Source: Acidovorax delafieldii (GTDB lineage Bacteria; Pseudomonadota; Gammaproteobacteria; Burkholderiales; Burkholderiaceae_C). From it: a stretch of 64,000 bases of DNA. The stretch lies in contig NZ_VJWE01000011.1 of NCBI RefSeq assembly GCF_007993815.1, positions 1,116,001-1,180,000 of the forward strand. Direction: 5' to 3'. A program made the position numbers and the translations under genes. The notes below the pieces were generated by a model, which searched no databases, was not told the origin of the DNA, and worked only from the letters and a program-made list of their open reading frames with translations. Shown piece by piece: positions 18,217 through 25,954 of the stretch (positions within the stretch are counted from its first letter, which is position 1; every line of letters starts with the position of its first letter).

Positions 18217-19476
18217 ATGAACATGGTTCCCAGGAAATGGCCTCATCAATGGCTCAAGGCCGGCGCATGCGCCGCAGCGCTGGTGATGGCTGCGCACGCC
18301 GGGGCTGCCGAGACGGTGAAGATCGGCTTCATCGACCTGCTGTCCGGCCCGTTTGCGCTCACCGGCCAAAGCTCGCTCAACCAGCTGCGCGAGGTGGTGG
18401 CGCAGGTCAACGCCAAGGCCGGGCCGAACGAGCCCAAGTTCGAGGTGATGGACTTTGACAACAAGGGCACGCCGCAGGAGAGCTTGAACGCGCTCAAGGC
18501 TGCCACTGACCGGGGCGTGCGCTACATCACCCAGGGTGGTGGCTCGGGCGTGGCGCTGGCGCTGGTGGATGCGCTGAACAAGCTCGCCGAGCGCGACCCC
18601 GAGCGCGCGACCGTGTACCTCAACTACGCCGCCATGGACCCGCAGCTCACCAACGAGCGCTGCAGCTTCTGGCACTTTCGCTTCTATCCGTCGAGCGAGA
18701 TGAAGATGGAGGCGCTGACCACCTACCTGCAAGGCCGCAAGGACGTGAAGCGCGTGTACCTGCTCAACCAGGACTACACCCACGGCCGCCAGGTCTCCAA
18801 GGCTGCCAAGGAATACCTGGCCCGCAAGCGGCCTGACATCGAGGTTGTGGGCGATGACTTCATCCCCATCGCCCAGACGCGCGACTTCGCCTCGTACGTG
18901 GCCAAGATTGCCGCCACCAAGGCCGACACCGTCATCACCTCCAACTGGGGCAGCGACCTCACGCTGCTGTTCAAGTCCTCGCGCGACTATGGCCTGAACA
19001 TCAACTACTTCACGCTCAATGCCAACAACCCCGGCACGCCCGCGCAGATCGGGCCCTGGGGCGAGGGTAAGGTCGGGGTGATCTGGAACTGGGTGCACAA
19101 CGCCCCCACCCCCGAGCTGGAAAAGATCTACGTGGACTACAAGAAGAAGACTGGTGAAGACTTTGTGTTTGCCGCCCACTGGAACAGCGTGCACATGCTG
19201 CGAGAAGCCATGCGCAAGGCCCAGTCCACCGACGCCAAGAAGGTGGCCCTGGCGCTGGAAGGCATGACCTACAAGAGCCCCATGGGCGAGGTGCGCATGC
19301 GCAAGACCGACCACCAGCTTGAAGCCCCGCTGTACCTGGGCATCTGGGCCAAGCAGGGCAGCAAGGGCGTGAAGTACGACGCGGAGAAAACCGGCTACGG
19401 CTTCCGCTCTGAAGTGGCGTGGGACAACTACATCAGCGCCCAGCCCACGTCGTGCCAGATGAAGCGGCCGTCCTGA
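18217..19476 (+). CDS. ABC transporter substrate-binding protein, branched-chain amino acid (LivK-like) family
   Basis: Periplasmic solute-binding protein of the HAAT family. Signal peptide from ATG 18217 (ACAAALVMAAHAGAAE, cleavage after AGA). Mature start TVKIGFIDLLSGPFALTGQS is the family hallmark, followed by the type-I periplasmic fold. 419 residues. Transport partners (permeases and ATPases) are not next to it in the window. Ligands of such orphans include aromatic and carboxylic acids, and the adjacent acyl-CoA ligase supports an acid ligand, but this is inference. Confidence 0.88.
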   Translation: MNMVPRKWPHQWLKAGACAAALVMAAHAGAAETVKIGFIDLLSGPFALTGQSSLNQLREVVAQVNAKAGPNEPKFEVMDFDNKGTPQESLNALKAATDRGVRYITQGGGSGVALALVDALNKLAERDPERATVYLNYAAMDPQLTNERCSFWHFRFYPSSEMKMEALTTYLQGRKDVKRVYLLNQDYTHGRQVSKAAKEYLARKRPDIEVVGDDFIPIAQTRDFASYVAKIAATKADTVITSNWGSDLTLLFKSSRDYGLNINYFTLNANNPGTPAQIGPWGEGKVGVIWNWVHNAPTPELEKIYVDYKKKTGEDFVFAAHWNSVHMLREAMRKAQSTDAKKVALALEGMTYKSPMGEVRMRKTDHQLEAPLYLGIWAKQGSKGVKYDAEKTGYGFRSEVAWDNYISAQPTSCQMKRPS

Positions 19477-19481
19477 GCGCC

Positions 19482-19508
19482 CCCGCAGCGCCGCTTCGGC
19501 GGTGCGGG
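19482..19508. terminator. Convergent-gene hairpin
   Basis: CCCGCA-G-CGCCG / CGGCG-G-TGCGGG form an 11-pair stem with one G-G mismatch and a 3-base loop, exactly in the short gap between the two convergent genes. No clear T-run is present on either strand. Confidence 0.35.
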
Positions 19509-19510
19509 CT

Positions 19511-20278
19511 TCAACCCAGCCAGCCCTTGGGCACCTTGTCGGCCCTTTTCTCCACGGGATTGGCGGTGAGTTTTTCTGCCGCGTACTGGCGCATGAACTC
19601 CTTGGCCTTGTCGGGCCGGGCCGTAAGCCAGGCGTCGTAGGCGCCTTCGTTCAGGATGGCGGGCATGCTTTTTTCGCTGCCGGGCTGGCCGTAGCGGTGC
19701 AGCAGCGCGTGGTTGTTGGCGTTCACCGTGAGCAGGCAGTAGCTGATGATCACCTCGCCGTCAGCGCCCTGCCAGCGCGCCCACAGGCCCGCCACGCCCA
19801 TGGGTTTGCCGTCAACACGTGCCACGCGGGTGGGCACGGCCTTGCCGCTGCGCAGGTCGTCTTCATAGAACGCCACCATGGGCACGATGCAGCGCTGGCC
19901 GTTCAGCCACGCGTCGCGAAACGCGGTGCCTGTGGAGGCCAGGTCGGACTTGGCGTTTACCAGCTTGGGCGCGCGCAGCTTGGCGTCGGATGCCGACTTG
20001 ACCCAGTGCGGCACCAGGCCCCATTGCGCGGGCACCAGCACCCGGGTGGAGGCGGCGTCGCTCGGGGTGTCTGAAGCCGTTGTGGGGGCAGCTTCTTCAA
20101 CCGCGCCAGCCGTGCTGGCCGGCCCTTGGGCCAAGGCGGTGGCCGTTGCTGCATGCACGATGAAAAAGCCCGGCTTGCGGGGCCACAGGTGGCGTTCACC
20201 CAGCGCCGCAGGGGGCTCGACCGCAAACGCCTCGCGGTAGGTGTCGGCGTGTTGCAGGGTTTCGTAGTGGGTACTCAT
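19511..20278 (-). CDS. SRAP/YedK-family protein with Ser in place of catalytic Cys2
   Basis: Homologue of SOS-response-associated peptidase (YedK/HMCES), which covalently protects abasic sites in single-stranded DNA through Cys2. Fold motifs VPAQWGLVPHW, NAKSD (Asn108), CIVPMVAFYEDD (Glu139) and LLTVNANNHALLHRYG (His194) followed by SMPAIL are present. However, the second residue is Ser: codons read ATG AGT ACC CAC TAC, and AGT is one base from TGT (Cys). Residues ~44-78 are a low-complexity Ala/Thr/Pro insertion. Either the thiol chemistry is lost, or the base is an error, or the protein does something else. Confidence 0.8.
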   Translation of the reverse strand: MSTHYETLQHADTYREAFAVEPPAALGERHLWPRKPGFFIVHAATATALAQGPASTAGAVEEAAPTTASDTPSDAASTRVLVPAQWGLVPHWVKSASDAKLRAPKLVNAKSDLASTGTAFRDAWLNGQRCIVPMVAFYEDDLRSGKAVPTRVARVDGKPMGVAGLWARWQGADGEVIISYCLLTVNANNHALLHRYGQPGSEKSMPAILNEGAYDAWLTARPDKAKEFMRQYAAEKLTANPVEKRADKVPKGWLG

Positions 20279-20318
20279 GGAGCCATGGTACCTGCGTGGT
20301 GATGGGTGTCAGGCCATG

Positions 20319-20370
20319 TTTGAAGCAAAACGGGTTGGTAGCGCTAGTGCAATATGCCTGACTAGCTATC
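20319..20370 (-). repeat. Dispersed 51-base repeat, copy F
   Basis: On the minus strand: GATAGCTAGTCAGGCATATT, then GCACTAGCGCTACC and TTTTGCTTCAAA. It lies in the 208-base gap between the divergent SRAP and acyl-CoA dehydrogenase genes. Confidence 0.65.
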
Positions 20371-20486
20371 AATAGCGTAGCAAATGGGATGCCGTCACCG
20401 AAGGCTCCCATGCAGGCCGTGATGTGCGTCAAGCCCGTTGTCGCCTGCGTTGTGACGTGTGCTGGCGCGGTTTTCACAATGGCCGC

Positions 20487-21776
20487 ATGGACTTCGCACT
20501 CTCCCCCCTGGCCCTTGCACTGCGTGATCGCCTGCTGGCTTTCATGGACCGCTACCTGCTGCCCTACAACGCCGCCTGGCACGCGGCCGTGGCGGCGGGC
20601 GACTATCCGCCGCCGTTTGTCGAAGACCTCAAGGCGCTGGCGCGCGAAGAGGGCCTGTGGAACCTGTTCCTACCCACGCTGCGCGAAGACGAGCCGGGCA
20701 CGCGCCTGAACAACCTTGACTACGCGCCGCTGGCCGAGGCCATGGGCCGCCTGCCCTGGGCGGCCGAGGTGTTCAACTGCCAGGCGCCAGACACCGGCAA
20801 CATCGAGCTGCTGCACCGCTTTGCCACGCCCGCCCAGCGCACCCGCTGGCTGGTGCCGCTGCTGCACGGCCAGATGCGATCGGCCTTTGCGATGAGCGAG
20901 CCCGATGTGGCCTCGTCCGACCCCACCAATCTGCAGACCACGGTGCGGCGCGAGGGCGATGACCTGGTGCTCAGCGGCCGCAAGTGGTTCATCACCGGCG
21001 CGGCGCACCCGCATTGCCAGCTGCTCATCGTGTTGTGCCGCAATGCCGACGCCGACAGTGAAGACGGCCACCACCGCCACAGCATGGTGCTGGTGCCGGT
21101 GAACACACCGGGTGTGCAGATCGTGCGCAACATCCCCGTGCTGCACCACCACGCGCCGGAGGGGCATTGCGAGATTTTGCTGCGCAGCGTGCGCGTGCCT
21201 GCGGACCACCTGCTGGGCGACTGGGGCGCAGGCTTTGCCATGGCCCAGGCGCGCCTCGGGCCCGGCCGCGTGCACCACTGCATGCGCAGCATCGGCCAGT
21301 GCGAGCTGGCGCTGCGCCTGGCCACCGAGCGCGCGCTGGAGCGCACGGCCTTTGGCAAGCCGCTGGCCGAACAGGCCAATGTGCAGGAGTGGCTGGCCGA
21401 GTCGCGCATCGAGATCGACCAGGCGCGCCTTCTGGTGCTGCACGCCGCGTGGCTGCTGGACCAGGGCGACGCTGTGGATGCGCGCAGCGTGCGTGCCCAG
21501 GTCGCCGCCATCAAGCTCGTGGCCGCGCGCCTGCAGCAGCGCGTGGTGGACCGCGCCATGCAGGTCTTTGGCGCCATGGGCATGTCGCCCGACACGCCGC
21601 TGGCCGCTTTCTGGACTTGGGGCCGCGCGCTGCGGCTGATGGACGGGCCCGACGAGGTGCACCTGCGCACCGTGGCGCGGCATGAGCTGGCGCAGGCGCG
21701 CGCGGGGCTGGGGGCATCGGCAGCCTACTTCACCACCCCCGAGCAGCTGCGCGCGCCGCCGCACCTGAGCGCCTGA
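20487..21776 (+). CDS. Acyl-CoA dehydrogenase family protein
   Basis: FAD enzyme that introduces a 2,3 double bond in an acyl-CoA. N-terminal helical domain from MDFALSPLALALRD; FAD/substrate motif FAMSEPDVASSDPTNL; KWFITGAAHPHC; HHHAPEGHCEILLRSVRVP; and the C-terminal helical domain ending MDGPDEVHLRTVARHE. 429 residues, in the range of the ACAD10/11-like or phosphonate/long-chain subgroup. The start is the ATG at 20487 because coding-type sequence begins there. No etf genes are nearby. Confidence 0.88.
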   Translation: MDFALSPLALALRDRLLAFMDRYLLPYNAAWHAAVAAGDYPPPFVEDLKALAREEGLWNLFLPTLREDEPGTRLNNLDYAPLAEAMGRLPWAAEVFNCQAPDTGNIELLHRFATPAQRTRWLVPLLHGQMRSAFAMSEPDVASSDPTNLQTTVRREGDDLVLSGRKWFITGAAHPHCQLLIVLCRNADADSEDGHHRHSMVLVPVNTPGVQIVRNIPVLHHHAPEGHCEILLRSVRVPADHLLGDWGAGFAMAQARLGPGRVHHCMRSIGQCELALRLATERALERTAFGKPLAEQANVQEWLAESRIEIDQARLLVLHAAWLLDQGDAVDARSVRAQVAAIKLVAARLQQRVVDRAMQVFGAMGMSPDTPLAAFWTWGRALRLMDGPDEVHLRTVARHELAQARAGLGASAAYFTTPEQLRAPPHLSA

Positions 21777-21921
21777 GGACGGAGACCCACGGAGACCGCG
21801 TGCCCGTGCGCGCGGGCCGCAGCCGCTGCTTCTCACCTTCCACCGTGCACTTGGTACTTGGCAGCAACGGCCGGTGTGTCGATACTGCTGGCTCCACCGC
21901 CAGCACCGAGGCCTGACCACC

Positions 21922-22491
21922 ATGCACACCCCCATCCCCCGCGCTCTCGCCGTTGTCCTCTCCGCCACCGTGCTCGGACCCGGGCTCTGGGCCACGGCCC
22001 ATGCCCAGACGCAGAAGCTGCGGCCCGGCCTGTGGGAGAACAGCGTGACCATGAAAAGCCAGAGCGGCCAGCTGGAGGCCGCGATGGCGCAGATGCAGAA
22101 GTCCATGGCCAGCCTGACGCCTGCGCAGCGCAAGCAGATGGAACAGGCCATGGCCCAGCAGGGTGTGAGCATGGGCCCCAGCGGCAACACCGTGAAGGTC
22201 TGCATCAGCCCCGAGCAGGCCGACCTGGACCGCATTCCGGCGCAGGAAGGCTGCACACAGAACGTGCAACGCACGGGCCCCAATGCGGTGGCCATGACGT
22301 TCAGCTGCAAGGGCACCCAAGGCCAGCCGCCCACCACGGGCGAGGGCGCGATGACCTTCCAGGGGCCCACCGCCTACACGGGCAATTTCAAGGTCAAGAC
22401 CACGTCGAACGGCAAGCCCGAGCAGATCGACATGGTGCAAAACGGCAAGTGGCTGGCCGCGGACTGCGGCGCGATCAAGCCCGTGCGCTAG
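21922..22491 (+). CDS. Exported DUF3617 domain protein
   Basis: Secreted protein of unknown function. Signal peptide from ATG 21922 with cleavage at AHAQ. Mature protein opens LRPGLWENSVTMKSQSG, the characteristic start of DUF3617 (a beta-rich periplasmic domain). A Met/Gln-rich helix follows (AAMAQMQKSMASLTPAQRKQ), then two Cys pairs (VKVCISPEQA, EGCTQN; FSCKGT, DCGAIK) that could be disulfides. It ends convergent with, and 17 bases into, the diguanylate cyclase gene. Confidence 0.82.
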   Translation: MHTPIPRALAVVLSATVLGPGLWATAHAQTQKLRPGLWENSVTMKSQSGQLEAAMAQMQKSMASLTPAQRKQMEQAMAQQGVSMGPSGNTVKVCISPEQADLDRIPAQEGCTQNVQRTGPNAVAMTFSCKGTQGQPPTTGEGAMTFQGPTAYTGNFKVKTTSNGKPEQIDMVQNGKWLAADCGAIKPVR

Positions 22492-23632
22492 TCCCAGAGG
22501 CCACGGGGCGGTGGGTGGCCGGCGCCACCACCACGCGGTTGCGGCCCAGGGCCTTGGCGTGGTACAGCGCCTGGTCGGCGCGTTCCAGCGTGTGCTCCAC
22601 CGTGTCGCCCGGCAGGTGCTGGGCCAGGCCGATGGACACGGTGAGCTGCAGCGAGCCTGCGCTGTGGGCAATCTCCAGCGCCTGCACGGCCTGGCGGATG
22701 CGTTCGAGCAGTTCGCGCGCATGGTCTGCCGAGGTGTCGGTGAGCATCAGCACAAACTCCTCGCCACCCCAGCGGGCCAGCACGTCGGTGTCGCGCACGC
22801 TGGCGCGCACCGTGCCCGCAAAGGCCTGCAGCGCGCGGTCGCCGGCAGCGTGGCCGTGCTGGTCGTTGATGGGCTTGAAGTGGTCGATGTCCAGCTGCGC
22901 CAGCAGCAGCGGGCGGCCGCTGCGCAGGCTGCGGCGGTGCTCCAGCGCCATCAGGTCGAGCATGGCGCGGCGGTTGATAAGGCCCGTCAGTTCGTCGCGG
23001 GTGGCCAGTTCGCGGTTGACTTCGAGCGCCTGGGCCAGTGCCTCGCGCTGCTGCTGCAGTTTGGCGCGGATGCGCTGGATGCGCAGGTTCAGCGCAATGC
23101 AGCCGCTGAGCACGATGAGCACCATCAGCGCGTAGGCGGTGTCCAGGTAGCCCGAGGCATTGGCGTTGAAGCGTGAGCTGACGCCGATGGCGCTGGCAAA
23201 GGCCAGCAGCGCATACACGCCAATGCCGATCACCTCAGCCACCGTGAGGCCGAAGGTGCCGAAGAACAGGATCATCGCCAGCACGCTGGGCACCAGCCCC
23301 CGCGCATCGCCCGCCAGCACATAGGCCACCGCACCGCTGGTGATGGTCCAGACCATTTGCGGGATGGTGAGCGAGGGGTCGCGCAGGCGGGCGGTTTCGC
23401 CCGAGCGGATGAAGGCCGTCATGACCACCAGGCCGCCCACTGACAGGGCGGCCCACCATTGCACGGCGGTCTGGTCCACGGAGGTGCTGGAATGCGCCAC
23501 CAGCAGCATCACGCCGGCGCTGCCTGCCATCAGCGTGAGCGCCAGCAAGGCCATGCCCACCAGCGTGCGCCGCCGGGGGTCGGTGGAGAGGATCACATCC
23601 TTGAGGCGCTGCCAGCGGGCGGGTGGGCGCAA
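22475..23632 (-). CDS. Membrane diguanylate cyclase (GGDEF)
   Basis: Second cyclic di-GMP synthase in the window. About five to six N-terminal helices (residues ~20-190) precede a GGDEF domain with DELTGLINRRAMLD, QLDIDHFKPINDQHGH and the active loop WGGEEF. RDTD five residues before GGEEF gives an intact I-site. The readable start is TTG at 23632; a start further inside is possible since no ribosome site is clear. No known sensory domain is recognised in the membrane part. Confidence 0.88.
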   Translation of the reverse strand: MRPPARWQRLKDVILSTDPRRRTLVGMALLALTLMAGSAGVMLLVAHSSTSVDQTAVQWWAALSVGGLVVMTAFIRSGETARLRDPSLTIPQMVWTITSGAVAYVLAGDARGLVPSVLAMILFFGTFGLTVAEVIGIGVYALLAFASAIGVSSRFNANASGYLDTAYALMVLIVLSGCIALNLRIQRIRAKLQQQREALAQALEVNRELATRDELTGLINRRAMLDLMALEHRRSLRSGRPLLLAQLDIDHFKPINDQHGHAAGDRALQAFAGTVRASVRDTDVLARWGGEEFVLMLTDTSADHARELLERIRQAVQALEIAHSAGSLQLTVSIGLAQHLPGDTVEHTLERADQALYHAKALGRNRVVVAPATHRPVASGTSARA

Positions 23633-23842
23633 GGTGGGGGGGCTCCGGCCAGGAGGGAGGGCCGCGCGGTGCGCGGGCGAGGTGGCATGAAACCCTTGGG
23701 ATTGGGGGTTACCGGCCAGTCAGCGATTTTACGGTGAGGTAATGCTGGGCGTATAGCCCCCAGGCCTGTGCCATGCCTTGACCGGGCTTCGTCCGGGTGT
23801 GCAGCCCGGGTGGCGAGTCTGCTCTGCGGCGCGGGCGCTGCG

Positions 23843-24607
23843 CTACAGCGTGAGCGCGGCCAAGGCGGCCAGCGGGGCCGTCTCGGCACGCAGCACACGC
23901 GGACCCAGCGTGACGGGGGCGAAGCCGTGTTGCAGCGCCAGGTCCTCTTCCGCAGCGCTCAGCCCGCCCTCGGGGCCCGAGAGGAACAGCACGGGGCGCT
24001 GGCCATTCGCGCTGCCCGTGGCCTCGCGCAGCGGCGCGGTACCGGCCCGCAGCGACAGCAGCAGGCGCTGGGGGGTGTCCCGTGTCTCGGGAGACGCCAG
24101 GCCCTGCCCTGGTGAACGCAGCCAGCCCGCCAGGTCGATGGCGGCGTGCACCACCGGCACGCGGTTGCGGCCGCACTGCTCGCAGGCGGCCACGGCCACG
24201 GCCTGCCAGTGGGCGATCTTCTTGTCGGCGCGCTCGCCCTTGAGCTTGAGCACGCTGCGCTCGGCCACCAGTGGGGTGATGCTGGCCACGCCCAGTTCGG
24301 TGGCTTTCTCGACCAGCCAGTCCATGCGCTCGTTGGCGGTGATACCCGCCAGCAGGTGCACGGCGCGGGGCGCCTCGCGCTCGATGGCGTGGTGCGCCCC
24401 CACCAGCACGCGCACATCGCTGCGGCCCATCTTGACCACGGTGGCATCGAACTCGCCGCCCGGGTCGGCCGCGCTCTGGCCGCCGTGGAACAGCGTGATG
24501 CCGTCACCAGGCTGCAGGCGCAGCACCTGCACATGGCGTGCAGCGCCCGGGGGCAGGTCCAGCTCGGCGCCGGTGGCCAGGGGGGCCGGGCAATGGAAAC
24601 GGGGCAT
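23843..24607 (-). CDS. rsmE: 16S rRNA m3U1498 methyltransferase RsmE
   Basis: SPOUT-class enzyme that methylates N3 of U1498 in 16S rRNA. PUA-like N-terminal part (GAARHVQVLRLQPGDGITLFHGG), then the SPOUT domain with NERMDWLVEKATELGV, ITPLVAERSVLK, VAACEQCGRNRVP and the knot FLSGPEGGLSAAEEDLAL. 254 residues, typical. It lies downstream of amgK on the same strand with a dispersed repeat between. Confidence 0.93.
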   Translation of the reverse strand: MPRFHCPAPLATGAELDLPPGAARHVQVLRLQPGDGITLFHGGQSAADPGGEFDATVVKMGRSDVRVLVGAHHAIEREAPRAVHLLAGITANERMDWLVEKATELGVASITPLVAERSVLKLKGERADKKIAHWQAVAVAACEQCGRNRVPVVHAAIDLAGWLRSPGQGLASPETRDTPQRLLLSLRAGTAPLREATGSANGQRPVLFLSGPEGGLSAAEEDLALQHGFAPVTLGPRVLRAETAPLAALAALTL

Positions 24608-24620
24608 TTGCTATCTTTGT

Positions 24621-24670
24621 AATAGCTGCTAGCGCATAATTTGTGTGCGCTTGAGCCGGTTTTTGCTTGA
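24621..24670 (+). repeat. Dispersed 51-base repeat, copy B
   Basis: AATAGCTGCTAGCGC ... GTGCGCTTGAGCCGG ... TTTTGCTTGA. It fills most of the amgK-rsmE gap and ends 14 bases ahead of the rsmE start codon. Confidence 0.65.
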
Positions 24671-24706
24671 TTTATGGGGGTGTGCCGTGCGTGCAGGCGG
24701 CCAGGG

Positions 24707-25861
24707 CTACATCCGGCCGTACGCAAAGCCCACCACGGGCTCGGTGCCTTCGATCTGGTCCAGCATCTTGAGCAGGGGCCCCAGCTGGCGGTAGCGGTTG
24801 GCGGTGGCGCGGATGTAGGCGATGAAGCGGGGCGCATCGGCCAGGTACTTGGGCTTGCCGTCGCGCAAGGTCAGGCGCGCAAAAATGCCCGCGACCTTGA
24901 GGTGCCGCTGCAGGCCCATCCACTCCACCGCGCGGTAGAACTCGCCAAAGTCATCGCCCCAGCCGCTGGCGCTGGTGGCTCCAAGCAGTCCGGCCTTGCG
25001 CGCCTTTTCCCAGTAACGCACGGTAATGTCGATGACGAATTCTTCTTCCCAGCTGATGAACGCATCGCGCAGCAGGCTGGCAATGTCGTAGGTGATGGGG
25101 CCGTAGACCGCGTCCTGGAAGTCCAGCACGCCCAAGGGGGCGCCCTGTTCGGCAGGTGCCATCAGGTTGCGGGTCATGAAGTCGCGGTGCACATACACCT
25201 GCGGGGCGGCCAGGTTGTGCGCCACGATGGCGTCAAAGGCGCTGCTCAAGGTGGCCTGTTGCTTGTCATCCAGCGTGACGCTGCGGTGCTGGGCGAGGTA
25301 CCAGTCGGGGAACAGCGCCAGCTCGCGGCGCAGCAACGCCTCGTCGTATGCGGGCAGCACGCCGGGGGTGGACGCCTTTTGCCACTGCAGCAGCACATCG
25401 GTGGCCTGCTGGTACCAGGCGTAGGCGTCCCGGGGATTTTCGGGGTTCAGCCGCTCGATCACCGTCTGGTGGCCCAGATCGGACAGCAGCATGAAGCCGG
25501 TGGGCGCATCAAACGCCAGGATCTGCGGCACGTTCAGCCCGGCGGCGGCCATCAGGCCTTGCACCTGCACAAACGGCTGGCAGTTTTCCTTGTCGGGCGG
25601 TGCGTCCATGACGATGCGGCTGGCGCCCGTGGCTGTGTCGATGCGCAGGTAGCGGCGGAAGCTGGCATCGGCCGAGGCGGGGCGCAGCGTGGCAGGCAGC
25701 AGCTGGTGGGGGCCCACGAGAGGCGCCAACCAGGCTTCGAAGGCGGCGCGGCGGGCTGCATCAGGCCAGCTGACAGGGGTGGAGGCGGCGGGCGCAGCAG
25801 GTGCGGCTACGGTGGCGCCCAGGGGCTGGCCGGCGGGCGATGGGGGGATGGGGTGGCTCAT
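24707..25861 (-). CDS. amgK: Aminoglycoside-phosphotransferase-fold sugar kinase, AmgK-like
   Basis: Probable anomeric N-acetylmuramate/N-acetylglucosamine kinase of cell-wall recycling. Kinase motifs: SADASFRRYLRI (ATP loop), VYVHRDFMTRNLM (catalytic loop) and LGVLDFQDAVYGPITYD (Mg-binding). About 384 residues, including a ~35-residue Ala/Pro-rich N-terminal extension. In pseudomonads amgK lies with murU beside lptD; here it is divergent from lptD and murU is not adjacent. The assignment rests on motif plus that context. Confidence 0.8.
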   Translation of the reverse strand: MSHPIPPSPAGQPLGATVAAPAAPAASTPVSWPDAARRAAFEAWLAPLVGPHQLLPATLRPASADASFRRYLRIDTATGASRIVMDAPPDKENCQPFVQVQGLMAAAGLNVPQILAFDAPTGFMLLSDLGHQTVIERLNPENPRDAYAWYQQATDVLLQWQKASTPGVLPAYDEALLRRELALFPDWYLAQHRSVTLDDKQQATLSSAFDAIVAHNLAAPQVYVHRDFMTRNLMAPAEQGAPLGVLDFQDAVYGPITYDIASLLRDAFISWEEEFVIDITVRYWEKARKAGLLGATSASGWGDDFGEFYRAVEWMGLQRHLKVAGIFARLTLRDGKPKYLADAPRFIAYIRATANRYRQLGPLLKMLDQIEGTEPVVGFAYGRM

Positions 25862-25954
25862 GGATAATCCGATTTTACAAACCGGTCGTGGCTGGCGCCG
25901 TGCGCGCTGGCCAGGACCGGTCCCTTTGTCCGCTACCGCCCCTCAACACCCCAC

